The notes beneath the pieces were generated by a model, which did no database searches, was not told the DNA's origin, and saw only the letters and a list, made by a program, of their open reading frames with translations. From contig QHVH01000019.1 of assembly GCA_003222245.1 (NCBI GenBank), positions 62,001 to 126,000 of the forward strand: DNA of 64,000 nt. Reading direction: 5' to 3'. The stretch comes from Blastocatellia bacterium AA13 (lineage in GTDB: Bacteria > Acidobacteriota > Blastocatellia > UBA7656). The number at the start of each line of letters is the position of its first letter. The stretch's first letter is position 1. A program made the position numbers and the translations under genes. Positions 35,896 to 44,353 of this stretch are shown in pieces.

Positions 35896-36639
35896 ATGTC
35901 CAGGGACGCGGAGAAGATACTCGCCGCGCAACGAGCGGTCGAGTTCGTCAGGGACGGTCAGCTAGTCGGGCTCGGCACTGGATCTACTGCCGCGCACGCC
36001 ATAAGAATACTTGGAAAGAGAGTCGAGGCCGGCCTGTCCATTCAAGGCGTCCCGACTTCAAACGCGACGGAGCAGCTTGCTCGCGAAGTCGGAATTGAGC
36101 TGGTTTCTCTGAATCAGGTGGACGAAATAGACATAACCATCGACGGCGCCGACGAGGTGGACCCACAGTTCAACATGATCAAAGGCGGAGGCGGCGCGCT
36201 GACTCGCGAGAAGCTGGTTGCTGTTGCCTCAAAAAAACGCGTGATCGCGGTTGATCAGTCCAAGCTCGTGGATCGGCTCGGCGCCAGATTTCCAATACCG
36301 GTCGAGGTGCTTCCGTTCGGCTTTCGCGTCGTGGCGCGGGCGCTCGATTCTCTCGGCTGTCATCCAAAAATACGAGAGATCAACGGGACTCCATTCGTTA
36401 CCGACAACATGAACTGGATTGTCGATTGCGCTTCGGGGCCGGTGGACGATCCTCTTCTCCTCGAGCAGGAGATAAAGCAGATCAGCGGAGTGGTTGAATG
36501 CGGACTGTTCGCTCGGCTCGCGGACGTGTTGGTCATCGCGTGCAGGGATGATGTCACCGTGCTCGAGCGCGGCGCTTCGAGGAATTCCGTTGCGGTGTGG
36601 AACCAACTCAGTGGAGCGCGCGGAGGCAAGAGTGTCTGA
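35896..36639 (+). CDS. rpiA: Ribose-5-phosphate isomerase A
   Basis: The 247-residue enzyme interconverts ribose-5-phosphate and ribulose-5-phosphate in the pentose phosphate pathway. Family motifs are VGLGTGSTAAHAI at the phosphate site, ITIDGADEVDPQFNMIKGGG with the catalytic Asp and Glu, ALTREKLVAVASKK, and the end region VVECGLFARLADVLVI. ATG 35896 is used, with GAGGAAGG upstream; the in-frame codon at 35812 would add 28 residues without homology. The next gene starts inside its last codons. Confidence 0.95.
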   Translation: MSRDAEKILAAQRAVEFVRDGQLVGLGTGSTAAHAIRILGKRVEAGLSIQGVPTSNATEQLAREVGIELVSLNQVDEIDITIDGADEVDPQFNMIKGGGGALTREKLVAVASKKRVIAVDQSKLVDRLGARFPIPVEVLPFGFRVVARALDSLGCHPKIREINGTPFVTDNMNWIVDCASGPVDDPLLLEQEIKQISGVVECGLFARLADVLVIACRDDVTVLERGASRNSVAVWNQLSGARGGKSV

Positions 36640-36946
36640 CGCACCCTGGAATGAGGGGCTCTTCAATCGCTTCGAAAGGCTGGTTGAGATAACGGTCTGT
36701 GGGGTCCGATTCTCGATGCCGGAGAACAATAATCTGCTTCGCGGCTTTCAGTATGCGAAGGCGGATGCTTTGATGCGCGGGAATTACTGCTGGAACGGCG
36801 ACTGCATCAACTGCATAGTGTGGATCGACCATCCCGAAGGAAAGTCAAAGGGTCTGGCGTGCAGAACCGAGGCCGTGAGTGATATGACAATCTCGGCGGT
36901 GAGTGATGATCTGCGAATTGATTTGATGTTGAACCGCGCGGAGTAG
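36632..36946 (+). CDS. Small 2Fe-2S ferredoxin-like protein
   Basis: The 104-residue protein is a ferredoxin-fold domain with cysteines C53, C58, C61 and C77 in the pattern C-x4-C-x2-C-x15-C (YCWNGDCINCIVWID and LACRTEA), which suits the Fer2_4 type found as a subunit or domain of dehydrogenases and sarcosine-oxidase-like enzymes. GTG 36632 is preceded by GGAGG five bases upstream, inside rpiA, so its translation is coupled. The partner enzyme is unknown. Confidence 0.75.
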   Translation: MSDAPWNEGLFNRFERLVEITVCGVRFSMPENNNLLRGFQYAKADALMRGNYCWNGDCINCIVWIDHPEGKSKGLACRTEAVSDMTISAVSDDLRIDLMLNRAE

Positions 36947-37020
36947 ATTGAATTCACGGAGTAGATTGAACCGTCGGGCAAGTTCGACTCACGATTTGAG
37001 CATCATTGAGCATGGGTCTG

Positions 37021-37067
37021 AGAATCACTGTACGGGCGGCCGCGGAGGGCCGCCGTACAGTGATTCT
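37021..37067. terminator. Long palindrome at a convergent gene junction
   Basis: Arms of 21 bases (AGAATCACTGTACGGGCGG and its near-perfect inverse) flank a five-base centre. It lies between the 2Fe-2S gene on the + strand and ybgF on the - strand and could end both transcripts. It has no run of T, so the terminator role is inferred; it belongs to the palindrome family seen also at 34617, 44306 and 62855. Confidence 0.6.
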
Positions 37068-37098
37068 TGTTGTATATCTTCCGTTACAGGCGCCCTCA

Positions 37099-37950
37099 TT
37101 AATTTGGCTTGCGAGTTCCGCCTTTCACCGGACGGCCGTGAGGTTCGACTGGTTCGGAAAGCTCGCTGGTTTGAACTATAGGTTCCTGTTTGGCAAGCGC
37201 GGCTTCATTGCTTTTGGGAAACTGCTTTATCAGCGCCTTGAACTCGGCGAGCGCCTCGTCGTTTTTGCCGAGCCGCTGAAGCGCCTTGGCTTTCTTGTAA
37301 TGCGCGCCGGGAACTTTGTCGCCTTTCTGGAAATTGTTTATGACCTTGTCGAATTCCGCGGCTGCGCGCTCCATATCGCCTTTGCCGAAATAGCACTCGC
37401 CGATCCAATACTGCGCGTTGTCGGCCATTTCGCTTGAAGGGTAGCTCTCAACGTAGGTGTTGAACTCGCTGATCGCGAGGTCGTAGTTCCCACGCGAGTA
37501 GTCGGCGTAGGCGGCGGCGAAGAGCATATCCGGGTTCCCAGGGTTGACCTCCGGAAACGCCGGAAGCTTCGGCATATTCTGAACGAGCTTCTTCAGCTCC
37601 GCCACGGTCTCCGAGAGCCGGTCCATCTTCTGGTTCGTCGATCCCAGGCGCTCGCCGAACGTATTCACCTCACCGGCTGTGGAAGCCGCGCTCTCGGCAA
37701 CGCGGCCCTGCGCCTGACGTATCGCGGACACGTTGTCGCTGATCTGAATGATCAGAGCGCTCATCTGGCCGCTATTTCGATCCAGGCTCTCCTGCATGCT
37801 CCTGACCTGTCTTTCAAGAATAGTTATCTCGGATTTCAGGTCGTCGATCGCGAGCTTCAACTGATCTTTTTCTTTATCGTTCGCCGCCCAGGAAACGCAG
37901 CTAAACGACAGCAAGATTATCGCAGCGGATATGGTTACTCTGCGGTTCAT
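37099..37950 (-). CDS. ybgF: Tol-Pal system protein YbgF (CpoB)
   Basis: The 283-residue periplasmic protein has a signal peptide (MNRRVTISAAIILLSFSCVS, cut near WAA), an N-terminal coiled coil (KEKDQLKLAIDDLKSEITIL, about residues 25-120) that forms the trimer stalk, and a C-terminal TPR domain: MLFAAAYADYSRGNYDLAIS, EMADNAQYWIGECYFGKGDM, PGAHYKKAKALQRLGKNDEA. This is the order seen in YbgF/CpoB, which links Tol-Pal with peptidoglycan synthesis. It follows pal. Confidence 0.9.
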   Translation of the reverse strand: MNRRVTISAAIILLSFSCVSWAANDKEKDQLKLAIDDLKSEITILERQVRSMQESLDRNSGQMSALIIQISDNVSAIRQAQGRVAESAASTAGEVNTFGERLGSTNQKMDRLSETVAELKKLVQNMPKLPAFPEVNPGNPDMLFAAAYADYSRGNYDLAISEFNTYVESYPSSEMADNAQYWIGECYFGKGDMERAAAEFDKVINNFQKGDKVPGAHYKKAKALQRLGKNDEALAEFKALIKQFPKSNEAALAKQEPIVQTSELSEPVEPHGRPVKGGTRKPN

Positions 37951-38006
37951 GATTCCCTCGATTTTCGGGAGGTTTGCGATGCCCTCCGTTGAAAAAAGAA
38001 ATGGCT

Positions 38007-38984
38007 CTACTGGCTCTTGGGCGGCGTTCCGCCGGAGATGTATATGAATTCGTCGCGACGGTCATGCGCCCAGGACGGAACGACGGACGGCGATCCTTCA
38101 TCGTTTCCGTTGGCGTGTTCCCTTCCGTAGCTGACCGTAGACATTCGCGATGACTCGACTCCAAGCGATGCCAGGAATTCTTTTGCGGCTTGCGCTCGTC
38201 TTTCGCCAAGCCCGAGATTGTACTCTTCCGTGCCTCGAGGATCGCAGTTGCCTTCGATTCGGAAAACAATCGAGCGGTTCGGAGCCTGTGTGAGCCATCC
38301 CGCCGCTCTTCTGAGCCTGTCCTTCGATTCCGGCAGAATATCGGCTTTATCGTAGTCGAAGTAGATCGGCGTAACCCACTGATTGAAGATAAGACCCATC
38401 GATGTTCCACCGGTCGCGTTTCGAGGGCGGGTCACCTCGCCCGCGTCTTCCGTAATCGTCACCCGCGTGGATGCGGAGTCAGTACCGCCTGGTCCCGTAG
38501 CCGTGGCCGTGTACGTAGTGGAATCGGCCGGGCTCACCGAGCGCGAGCCGCTCGGAGGAACGGCGCCGAGGTCGGTTATGCTGACGCGGTCGGAGTTAGT
38601 GGAGCTCCATCGCAGCGTCGTGCTTTGACCGCGCTGTATCGCGTCCTTGTCCGCGCTGATCTGAATCGATGGATGAGCCGACCTTCCGTTGACGTTGACG
38701 GTCTTGCTGTCGCGGACTTCTTTATCGCCGCGTTTCGCCACGGCGGTATAGTCGGTCGTCTGATTCGGGTTGAATACTCTGGAGCCGCTCTTGTCTACCT
38801 TTTCTCCGTTGAGCGTGACCGCCTTTGCGTCCTGCGAGGTCCATGTAACTTTGACATCCTCACCCTGTTGAATCTGATTGCGCGAAACCTGGACGGCTAC
38901 CTTGGGCTTTGCGCATCCCACCGCCATCACGATCAGGGTGCAGATGATCGAGACGAACAGAAACCGTGAAGCTCTACCGGCCAT
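38007..38984 (-). CDS. pal: Peptidoglycan-associated lipoprotein Pal, with Ig-like domains
   Basis: The 325-residue outer-membrane lipoprotein has a lipobox (IVMAVGC), two Ig-like beta domains (about 28-105 and 108-185, each with a TWTSQDAK or LRWSSTNS segment and TTDYTAVA/STTYTATA), and a C-terminal OmpA/Pal domain with YFDYDKADILPESKDRL and FRIEGNCDPRGTEEYNLGLG, which binds peptidoglycan. Pal usually has about 170 residues; the Ig-like insertion is the extra part. ATG 38984 follows AAAGGAGCATAA; the frame is open further upstream across a 12-bp repeat but that is not protein-like. Confidence 0.92.
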   Translation of the reverse strand: MAGRASRFLFVSIICTLIVMAVGCAKPKVAVQVSRNQIQQGEDVKVTWTSQDAKAVTLNGEKVDKSGSRVFNPNQTTDYTAVAKRGDKEVRDSKTVNVNGRSAHPSIQISADKDAIQRGQSTTLRWSSTNSDRVSITDLGAVPPSGSRSVSPADSTTYTATATGPGGTDSASTRVTITEDAGEVTRPRNATGGTSMGLIFNQWVTPIYFDYDKADILPESKDRLRRAAGWLTQAPNRSIVFRIEGNCDPRGTEEYNLGLGERRAQAAKEFLASLGVESSRMSTVSYGREHANGNDEGSPSVVPSWAHDRRDEFIYISGGTPPKSQ

Positions 38985-39085
38985 ATTTATGCTCCTTTCG
39001 ATTCCGGTGCATTTTGTTTTTCCTGCGCGGTTTTCTCGGATTCTACACTCAATAACCGCAAACCTACCATGCCTGCTTTGCCGGG

Positions 39086-39121
39086 GCTTACTTGCTCGCT
39101 TACTTGCCCGCTTACTTGCCC
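39086..39121. repeat. 12-bp tandem repeat, three units, at the tolB stop
   Basis: GCTTACTTGCTC, GCTTACTTGCCC and GCTTACTTGCCC follow one another. The tolB stop (reverse TAA) lies in the last unit, so the array starts at the very end of that gene, as with the arrays at 21313 and 61518. Confidence 0.85.
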
Positions 39122-40440
39122 CATGACGGGGTTCGGCCGCCTCCCTGAGAGAGCTGGCGCTGGCCGCTTCCATCAATGTGCATCAACCAGACTTCCCATC
39201 TGCCTGTCCTGTTGGACTGAAACACGAGGTGGCGGCCGTCGGGAGACCACGATGGACTCTCGTTTCTGCCGCGCGAAGTTAGCTGCAGTAGCTGTCCCGA
39301 TCCGACGTCGGCTACGAAAACCTGATAACCTCCGGCCCCTCCCCACGTGAATGCTATGTAGCGGCCGTCGGGTGACCATGATGGAGAATCGGAGTGGCCG
39401 CCTCTGGCGATCAAAGGACGTTGGTTGGCCCCGCTCGAATCCATGACGTAGATCTGCGGCGCCCCGCCTCGATCGGAGATGAATGCAATCTCGCGACCGG
39501 TTTTCGGATTCCATCGCGGTGAAATGTTCACCACCTTTGATGTATGTGTCAGACGCTTTGGGTTCGAACCATCGAGGCTCGAAACATAGATCTCCATCGA
39601 ACCGCCCTGGCCGATCGCGGAGCTGAATACGAGTTGGCCTCCCGGCGAAATCGATGGAGACGTCGTAGTCGAGTTGAAGTGAGTGCCGCCGACGATACCC
39701 CCTTCCGCCGATCGAACTACGATGTTGGGAACGCCGCTCTTATAGCTTACATACGCGATGTGCCTGCCGTCTGGCGAGAACTGCGGAAAGAGAAGAATAG
39801 GGCCGTCGCTGGCGAAGCCGCGCTGATTGAAGCCGTCATAATCCATGACCTTGATGCCGCCGCCGCTTACGTAAGCAATCTTCGAAGTCGCTACTCCGTT
39901 CTGGCCGGTCAGCAGCTTGACGATTTCTTCCGCGAACTCGTGAGCCATTCTCCGCGGATCGCCCGAGTGCCGGGACGCGAGAAGCTGCTGTTTAGTCTTC
40001 ACGTCATAGAGATAGGTGTCGGCGGAGAGGTCGCCCGAGCCCTGGATATTTCCAAACGCGACGTAGTCCGCCTTCACCGGATCGGCCGACCATTCGTCGT
40101 ACTTCAAGGACGCGGGATCGGGCAGAGGGGTTCGAGGATTGAGGCTCTTGCCGACCATCGCCGCAACCGCCGCGAACTCCAGATCCTGTGCGAGGACTTG
40201 ATTGAACGTGCTCACTGCCGCGTTGACTCCAGCCGACCGCGCCACGAAATCGGCCAGCGCGAGGTTCGGTCCGGCGCCGGGCGTCACGATTATTCTCGAG
40301 AGCTGAGTTCGGAGCGGACCTGATTCCGGCTGATCCTGGCGCGTATAAGGCCGCGCCGCAGGATGCAGCGTGAATACAAGCAACGGAGCGATCAATGATG
40401 CTTTCAACAAGTTTTTAATTGAGGCCATAATCGTTTTCAC
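39112..40440 (-). CDS. tolB: Tol-Pal system translocation protein TolB
   Basis: The 442-residue periplasmic protein has a signal peptide (SLIAPLLVFTLHPAARP), the N-terminal alpha/beta domain (LADFVARSAGVNAAVSTFNQ, VKADYVAFGNIQGSGDLSAD), and a six-bladed beta propeller made of PD40 repeats: FPQFSPDGRHIAYVSYKSG, PSISPGGQLVFSSAIG, SPRWNPKTGREIAFISD, PSWSPDGRYIAFTW, PSWSPDGRHLVFQSNR. This is the usual TolB layout and length. It binds Pal and TolA. Confidence 0.95.
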   Translation of the reverse strand: MKTIMASIKNLLKASLIAPLLVFTLHPAARPYTRQDQPESGPLRTQLSRIIVTPGAGPNLALADFVARSAGVNAAVSTFNQVLAQDLEFAAVAAMVGKSLNPRTPLPDPASLKYDEWSADPVKADYVAFGNIQGSGDLSADTYLYDVKTKQQLLASRHSGDPRRMAHEFAEEIVKLLTGQNGVATSKIAYVSGGGIKVMDYDGFNQRGFASDGPILLFPQFSPDGRHIAYVSYKSGVPNIVVRSAEGGIVGGTHFNSTTTSPSISPGGQLVFSSAIGQGGSMEIYVSSLDGSNPKRLTHTSKVVNISPRWNPKTGREIAFISDRGGAPQIYVMDSSGANQRPLIARGGHSDSPSWSPDGRYIAFTWGGAGGYQVFVADVGSGQLLQLTSRGRNESPSWSPDGRHLVFQSNRTGRWEVWLMHIDGSGQRQLSQGGGRTPSWGK

Positions 40441-40494
40441 TCGAACGGCGGGCTTGTTTCCAACACGGCCCGCGAGGAAGTCGTCAGCCGCCGG

Positions 40495-41076
40495 TTACTT
40501 CGGATAACGGAACCACACCTCGGCAACCGCTTCCTGAACACCGGTCAAAAACCCGGCTGGAAACGGCGGAAGCGGATTGGAAGCCAGCAGCGAACGCTCC
40601 ACCGCGTAGTTCGCATCCGCGCTTTGACTTCGCTGCTTGAAGCTCGCGTGAGCCACGCGTCCATTCTCTACCGACAGGATGCGGCCGTCTCGAGCAATGC
40701 GCACAAGCACGATTATGTACTGCGATGCGGCATCGCTCGAAGAAGGATTGTAGTTCCGGCTGAAGATCCCTTGAATTCGCCTGCCGTATTCGGAGCCGCC
40801 GGGCAGACCATTGCCGGCGCCGATCCCGCCGCCGGAGCCTATGCCAACGCCGCCGACTGTAGCGGGGGTCGGGCTTCCATAGCTCCGACCTACATCCACC
40901 GATATCGACGGAGACCGGCCTCGCTCGTCTTTGCCCGTAAAGACTCGCTCGGTTCGCGGAGCTACCGGTCGGTCGGTTTTGATTGAGTCCGGATCGGGTT
41001 TGTCGCTCTTGCTTGGGAGTACCTCATCCGGCCGTTCGGGTGTTGGATGGGCGGTCTCGACTTTTGCATTGTTCAA
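40495..41076 (-). CDS. TolA/TonB-like energy transducer, N-terminus unclear
   Basis: From TTG 41076 the product has 193 residues: a Pro/Glu/Lys-rich linker (HPTPERPDEVLPSKSDKPDP), a glycine-rich hinge, and a TonB/TolA C-terminal domain (YIIVLVRIARDGRILSVEN ... FPAGFLTGVQEAVAEVWFRY). Coding-like sequence in the same frame extends upstream (FFWIGSRSGIQFVAAGEGEG, then GSIDVGIADPSALFGFAKPR) to about 41250 and stays open to 41358 without ATG or GTG, overlapping exbD. The membrane anchor that such proteins need seems to be missing, so a deletion or frameshift at the exbD border is likely. Gene order supports a TolA role. Confidence 0.6.
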   Translation of the reverse strand: MNNAKVETAHPTPERPDEVLPSKSDKPDPDSIKTDRPVAPRTERVFTGKDERGRSPSISVDVGRSYGSPTPATVGGVGIGSGGGIGAGNGLPGGSEYGRRIQGIFSRNYNPSSSDAASQYIIVLVRIARDGRILSVENGRVAHASFKQRSQSADANYAVERSLLASNPLPPFPAGFLTGVQEAVAEVWFRYPK

Positions 41077-41153
41077 GGCGCTGTTGCTGTCGCCTACAAA
41101 CGAAACCGCCCGAGGCTTGGCGAAGCCAAACAGGGCGGACGGATCGGCGATGC

Positions 41154-41618
41154 CTACGTCGATGGAGCCTCCTCCGCCCTCGCCGCCTTCACCCTCTCCA
41201 GCCGCGACGAACTGAATTCCGGAGCGGGAGCCAATCCAGAAAAAGAGGCCAAGACGAAAGCGATTATTCGATAAGGCGTCTCTCCGTCTCCGCGTACGTA
41301 TACCTTTCGCTCGCCGGATTCGCCCAGCGCATCGGTTAGCAGCTTCGGCAGATCGTTAACGTTTACGGCGCGGGCTTCCGACTTCGTGCTCAAGTAGACG
41401 TTGCCGTCTTTATCAATGCTGAGCACGACCGCCTTCGGCTTCGGCTGCTCGACCTGCGTCTCGCGAGTCTTTGGAAGGTTAACTTCGATGCCGGTCTGTA
41501 GTATCGGAGCGGTAACCATGAAGATAACCAGCAATACCAGCATAACGTCTACGAGCGGAGTTACGTTTATCTCGGCGAGCGAGGTTTGAGTACGCCCTTG
41601 TCTGTTAGTGAAGGCCAT
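41154..41618 (-). CDS. ExbD/TolR-type biopolymer transport protein with altered C-terminus
   Basis: Residues 1-117 are a normal ExbD/TolR: MAFTNRQGRTQTSLAEINVT, the membrane helix PLVDVMLVLLVIFMVTAPIL with the proton-carrying aspartate, and the periplasmic domain to VYVRGDGETPYR. After that about 20 residues usually follow (a helix and strand ending near VTE). Here they are replaced by 37 unrelated residues (IIAFVLASFSGLAPAPEF...) that overlap the TolA-like frame. ATG 41618 is preferred to 41672. It follows tolQ by 20 bases. Confidence 0.75.
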   Translation of the reverse strand: MAFTNRQGRTQTSLAEINVTPLVDVMLVLLVIFMVTAPILQTGIEVNLPKTRETQVEQPKPKAVVLSIDKDGNVYLSTKSEARAVNVNDLPKLLTDALGESGERKVYVRGDGETPYRIIAFVLASFSGLAPAPEFSSSRLERVKAARAEEAPST

Positions 41619-41637
41619 TTTGCGGAGGATCGCCTCG

Positions 41638-42354
41638 CTACACTCCTGCCCGAACGTAATGCCGTTCGACAAAATTCAGCAGCTCGAGCGTGAATCGGTC
41701 TATGTCGGCGGTCAGGGTCCTTATTCGGCTCAAGAATGCGTTATAAAAGATCGCCGCGGGCACGGCAGCCGCAATCCCGGCAGCGGTCGCGATGAGCGCA
41801 TCGGCTATTCCGGGCGCAACCGATTGTATGGACGAAGCGTTAGCAGTGCTTAGCCCCTGAAAAGCTATGATAATTCCAACTACGGTTCCAAAAAGGCCGA
41901 CAAACGGAGATGCGTTTGCGGTAGTGGCCAGCCAGGATAAGCTCTTCTCCAGTTTGGTGACTTCGGCTATGGTAGCCGATTGCAGCACTCGCGATATCGA
42001 GTCGAGGCTGCGCACTTCCGGCGATCCTTCGCTGATCTGGTTTGCTATCTCGTCATAACCGGCGAGAAATACCGCCGCCAGCGGGCTTTGGCCGAATTGT
42101 TCGGCGGCCACGTAGACGTCGGACAGCTTCGCGCGGCTTCGAAAATGAGTGATAAAAGAACGCGACGATTGCTCGGCTTTTCGCAGCCACATCAGCTTGC
42201 TGAAAATGATTGCCCACGATGCGATTGAAAACAGGAGGAGCACGATAAGAACAAACTTCGCCGTCGGACTGGTTCGCAGAAGCAGTTCTATCAACGAGCT
42301 TGCTTGCTTTTCATTGGATTGGAGAAACAGATACAGGCCGCGCAGTGGAGTCAA
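41638..42354 (-). CDS. tolQ: TolQ/ExbB proton channel subunit
   Basis: The 238-residue inner-membrane protein has three membrane helices: about 31-50 (FVLIVLLLFSIASWAIIFSK), a second in AWLATTANASPFVGLFGTVVGIIIAFQ form, and a third in GIADALIATAAGIAAAVPAA. The long cytoplasmic loop lies between the first and second. These match TolQ/ExbB, which with TolR/ExbD forms the motor energising TolA. First gene of the reverse tol locus. Confidence 0.92.
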   Translation of the reverse strand: MTPLRGLYLFLQSNEKQASSLIELLLRTSPTAKFVLIVLLLFSIASWAIIFSKLMWLRKAEQSSRSFITHFRSRAKLSDVYVAAEQFGQSPLAAVFLAGYDEIANQISEGSPEVRSLDSISRVLQSATIAEVTKLEKSLSWLATTANASPFVGLFGTVVGIIIAFQGLSTANASSIQSVAPGIADALIATAAGIAAAVPAAIFYNAFLSRIRTLTADIDRFTLELLNFVERHYVRAGV

Positions 42355-42509
42355 CTCTCAGGTCTCCTTTTCGACTGGCCCTGCCATTCTAAGGCGATGC
42401 CATGGAGGTGTCAAACAACGGCCCAGATCAAACAAGGGCTCAAGTCATGGATGCATCGGAGCACTGAAAGTGCGAACGAGGATAGCGTTTGAAGGGTATT
42501 GGGCCGTGA

Positions 42510-42541
42510 CCAGGGGCCGCGCGTTGCGCGCTGACCCCTGG
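42510..42541. repeat. CCAGGGG-type hairpin, third copy
   Basis: CCAGGGG pairs with CCCCTGG around the inner stem CGCGCGTTGCGCGC. The same hairpin type is in repeat blocks A and B near 12.4 and 12.7 kb, with the same preceding text (ATTGGG...ACCAGGGG), so it is a dispersed genomic repeat. Confidence 0.7.
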
Positions 42542-42597
42542 CTAAGATATCGCTGGCCTTACCTGAGTATCCATGAACAATTCGGGAATGCTGCATC

Positions 42598-43230
42598 TTA
42601 ACGGCTTGATTCGGGTGTGGCTCCGAGTTTAGCCGCAAGGTCCTTCGCCATTCGTTGATGCTCTTTTAGAGCGGGCGCCGTTTTTGAAGCCCAGTCCTTT
42701 ACGGCTGCATCGCTTCCGCTGCTCGCTTCTTGTTCGAAGTCGCTCACCGCTTGATCATGATCCCTGACCATTTCTTCTATGAAAGCTCGATCAAATTCCG
42801 CACCCGACAGCTTGTTCAGCCTGGTCTCTGTCGACTTGTAGCCCGGATCAGGGGCGGCTGGAAAATTCATTCCCTTAGAAATCGACTTCAACTCCGCCTG
42901 AGCATTGCTGTGGTCGGCGATAAGTTGTTGCGCGAATTTTTTGACATCCGCATTGGTGCTCTTTTTGAGCGCCAATTTGCTGAGTTCTATTTCAGCCATA
43001 TTCCCCTGCGCCGCCTTCATAACAAATTGATGGTCGGCGTTCTTATTCTGACTGTCATCGGCATCGGCCTTGACCTGCATGGCGCCGGAATCCTTCTCCT
43101 TTGCCTTCTCCTGTTCCTTTGCCTTTTCCTGCTCCTTTGCCTTCTCTTGCTCCTGGCTGACGATCCAGGTTGATGTAGCGGGCGCCGGGCTTAGAAATGC
43201 CAAATAGGCTACGAAAGCTAAGAACCACAT
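42598..43230 (-). CDS. DUF4142 family exported protein
   Basis: The 210-residue protein has a signal sequence (WFLAFVAYLAFLSPAPATS), a linker with four EQEKAK-type repeats, and the DUF4142 domain (ADHQFVMKAAQGNMAEIELS, NADVKKFAQQLIADHSNAQA, FDRAFIEEMVRDHDQAVSDF), a ferritin-like four-helix bundle. The H/E positions could bind metal. Its biochemical role is unknown. Translation appears to start at ATG 43230, after AGGTGAC. Confidence 0.85.
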   Translation of the reverse strand: MWFLAFVAYLAFLSPAPATSTWIVSQEQEKAKEQEKAKEQEKAKEKDSGAMQVKADADDSQNKNADHQFVMKAAQGNMAEIELSKLALKKSTNADVKKFAQQLIADHSNAQAELKSISKGMNFPAAPDPGYKSTETRLNKLSGAEFDRAFIEEMVRDHDQAVSDFEQEASSGSDAAVKDWASKTAPALKEHQRMAKDLAAKLGATPESSR

Positions 43231-43663
43231 CTTTTGTCACCTCTTCTCTGATTGAATTGATGGACTCGACTATCCGACTCGACTATCCATGGATGCGATT
43301 TGTTGCGGATTGCGCGAGCCCTCATTCGGGTAAGGCAAATACCGTGCGCGGCAAACAAAAACTGTCCGCGATCGATTATGAGCGCAACAACATGAGATTC
43401 CTAAACTGATGCAGTTTGCTAGACGCTGTGGCAGCCGCAAATGAGAGAAGAGATGACTACAGCGAGTAATTTCGTTCGGAGCCGCTAAGGCGCTTTGTTC
43501 TTAGTCGTCCACTATGAAATTTATATGCAACGCAATCAGACATGAACGTTTGGCTCGCGAACGCCGCGGCTCGCCTGATTCAGCTTCGCGCGACGGACCT
43601 TGCATGGCACCAGGATTGCCAACAAAGAAGATCGCGCATGAGCCCTTTTTAGGAGATATACCA
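43231..43663. other. Intergenic stretch between divergent genes
   Basis: There is no gene. Near 43256-43290 the phrase ATCCGACTCGACTATC appears as a short direct repeat. It must hold the promoters of the DUF4142 gene and of the exported protein gene at 43664. A + strand frame is open from 43514 but its first 50 residues are not protein-like. Confidence 0.5.
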
Positions 43664-44254
43664 ATGAGAATAAAAATAATGATCGCGGCGGCATTCCTGC
43701 TATTGTTGGCGCCCGTGCTGCCATTCGCGGGCAAAACAGAAGCGAATGCCGAGCTGGCGCGCGACAAGTCGGAGCAGTTCTCGGCCCTTGCTCAGTTGCC
43801 TACCGGAGGCCCGACAATGAATGTGAGGATATACATCAACGGCTACTCGAACCCGGACGAGTGTCAGAACCTTCACGCATTATTGCTCGAAGGCGGGCCG
43901 TCGGCTTTGTTGAAGGCTCTTCAAAAGATGAAACCCATCGGCAGGATAGCGAGAGAAGGAACAGTCGGGATGTACGATTTCAAATTCATCGTCTCCAAAC
44001 AGACCGCGGATGGACGCGTAATCTACGCCGTCGCCGATCGGCCTATAGGATTTCTCGAAGCCTACTACGATACTCGGTCGCGTGATTATCCGTTCGGCAT
44101 ACTTCAACTCAATCTGAAGAATTCGGACAAACACGAAAAAGGAGAGGGCACTTTGATCTACGCGGCTCATATCAAGGTAATCGACGGAGATAAGGTGGAG
44201 ACGGAAAATCTCAGCTTTGCTCCGATCAAGCTCCTCGGCGTCCGCCAGCTTTAG
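43664..44254 (+). CDS. Exported protein of unknown function
   Basis: The 196-residue protein has a signal peptide (MRIKIMIAAAFLLLLAPVLP, cut near TEA) followed by a beta-rich domain with MNVRIYINGYSNPDECQNLH, GMYDFKFIVSKQTADGRVIY and EGTLIYAAHIKVIDGDKVET. The ending is VETENLSFAPIKLLGVRQL. ATG 43664 follows AGGAGATATACCA. I recognise the general secreted type from Acidobacteria but no function. Confidence 0.65.
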   Translation: MRIKIMIAAAFLLLLAPVLPFAGKTEANAELARDKSEQFSALAQLPTGGPTMNVRIYINGYSNPDECQNLHALLLEGGPSALLKALQKMKPIGRIAREGTVGMYDFKFIVSKQTADGRVIYAVADRPIGFLEAYYDTRSRDYPFGILQLNLKNSDKHEKGEGTLIYAAHIKVIDGDKVETENLSFAPIKLLGVRQL

Positions 44255-44305
44255 CTGACCCGCGGAGCCCTCAAGAACACGCGGAGCCTTCAGAATACAA
44301 TGTAC

Positions 44306-44328
44306 GGGCGGCCCTCCTGTGGCCGCCC
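44306..44328. repeat. GGGCGGCC-type palindrome at a convergent junction
   Basis: GGGCGGCC and GGCCGCCC arms flank CTCCTGT. It lies between the exported protein gene (+) and the second ku gene (-) and may end both transcripts. Confidence 0.6.
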
Positions 44329-44353
44329 CTCTCTTCGATACAGCGGTTCAAGG

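Noticed and set aside
38190-38969. Long forward frame opposite pal
   Set aside because: It mirrors the codon pattern of pal on the other strand and has Arg-rich composition without motifs.
39544-40323. Long forward frame opposite tolB
   Set aside because: It is the antisense of a well-supported gene, with no domain.
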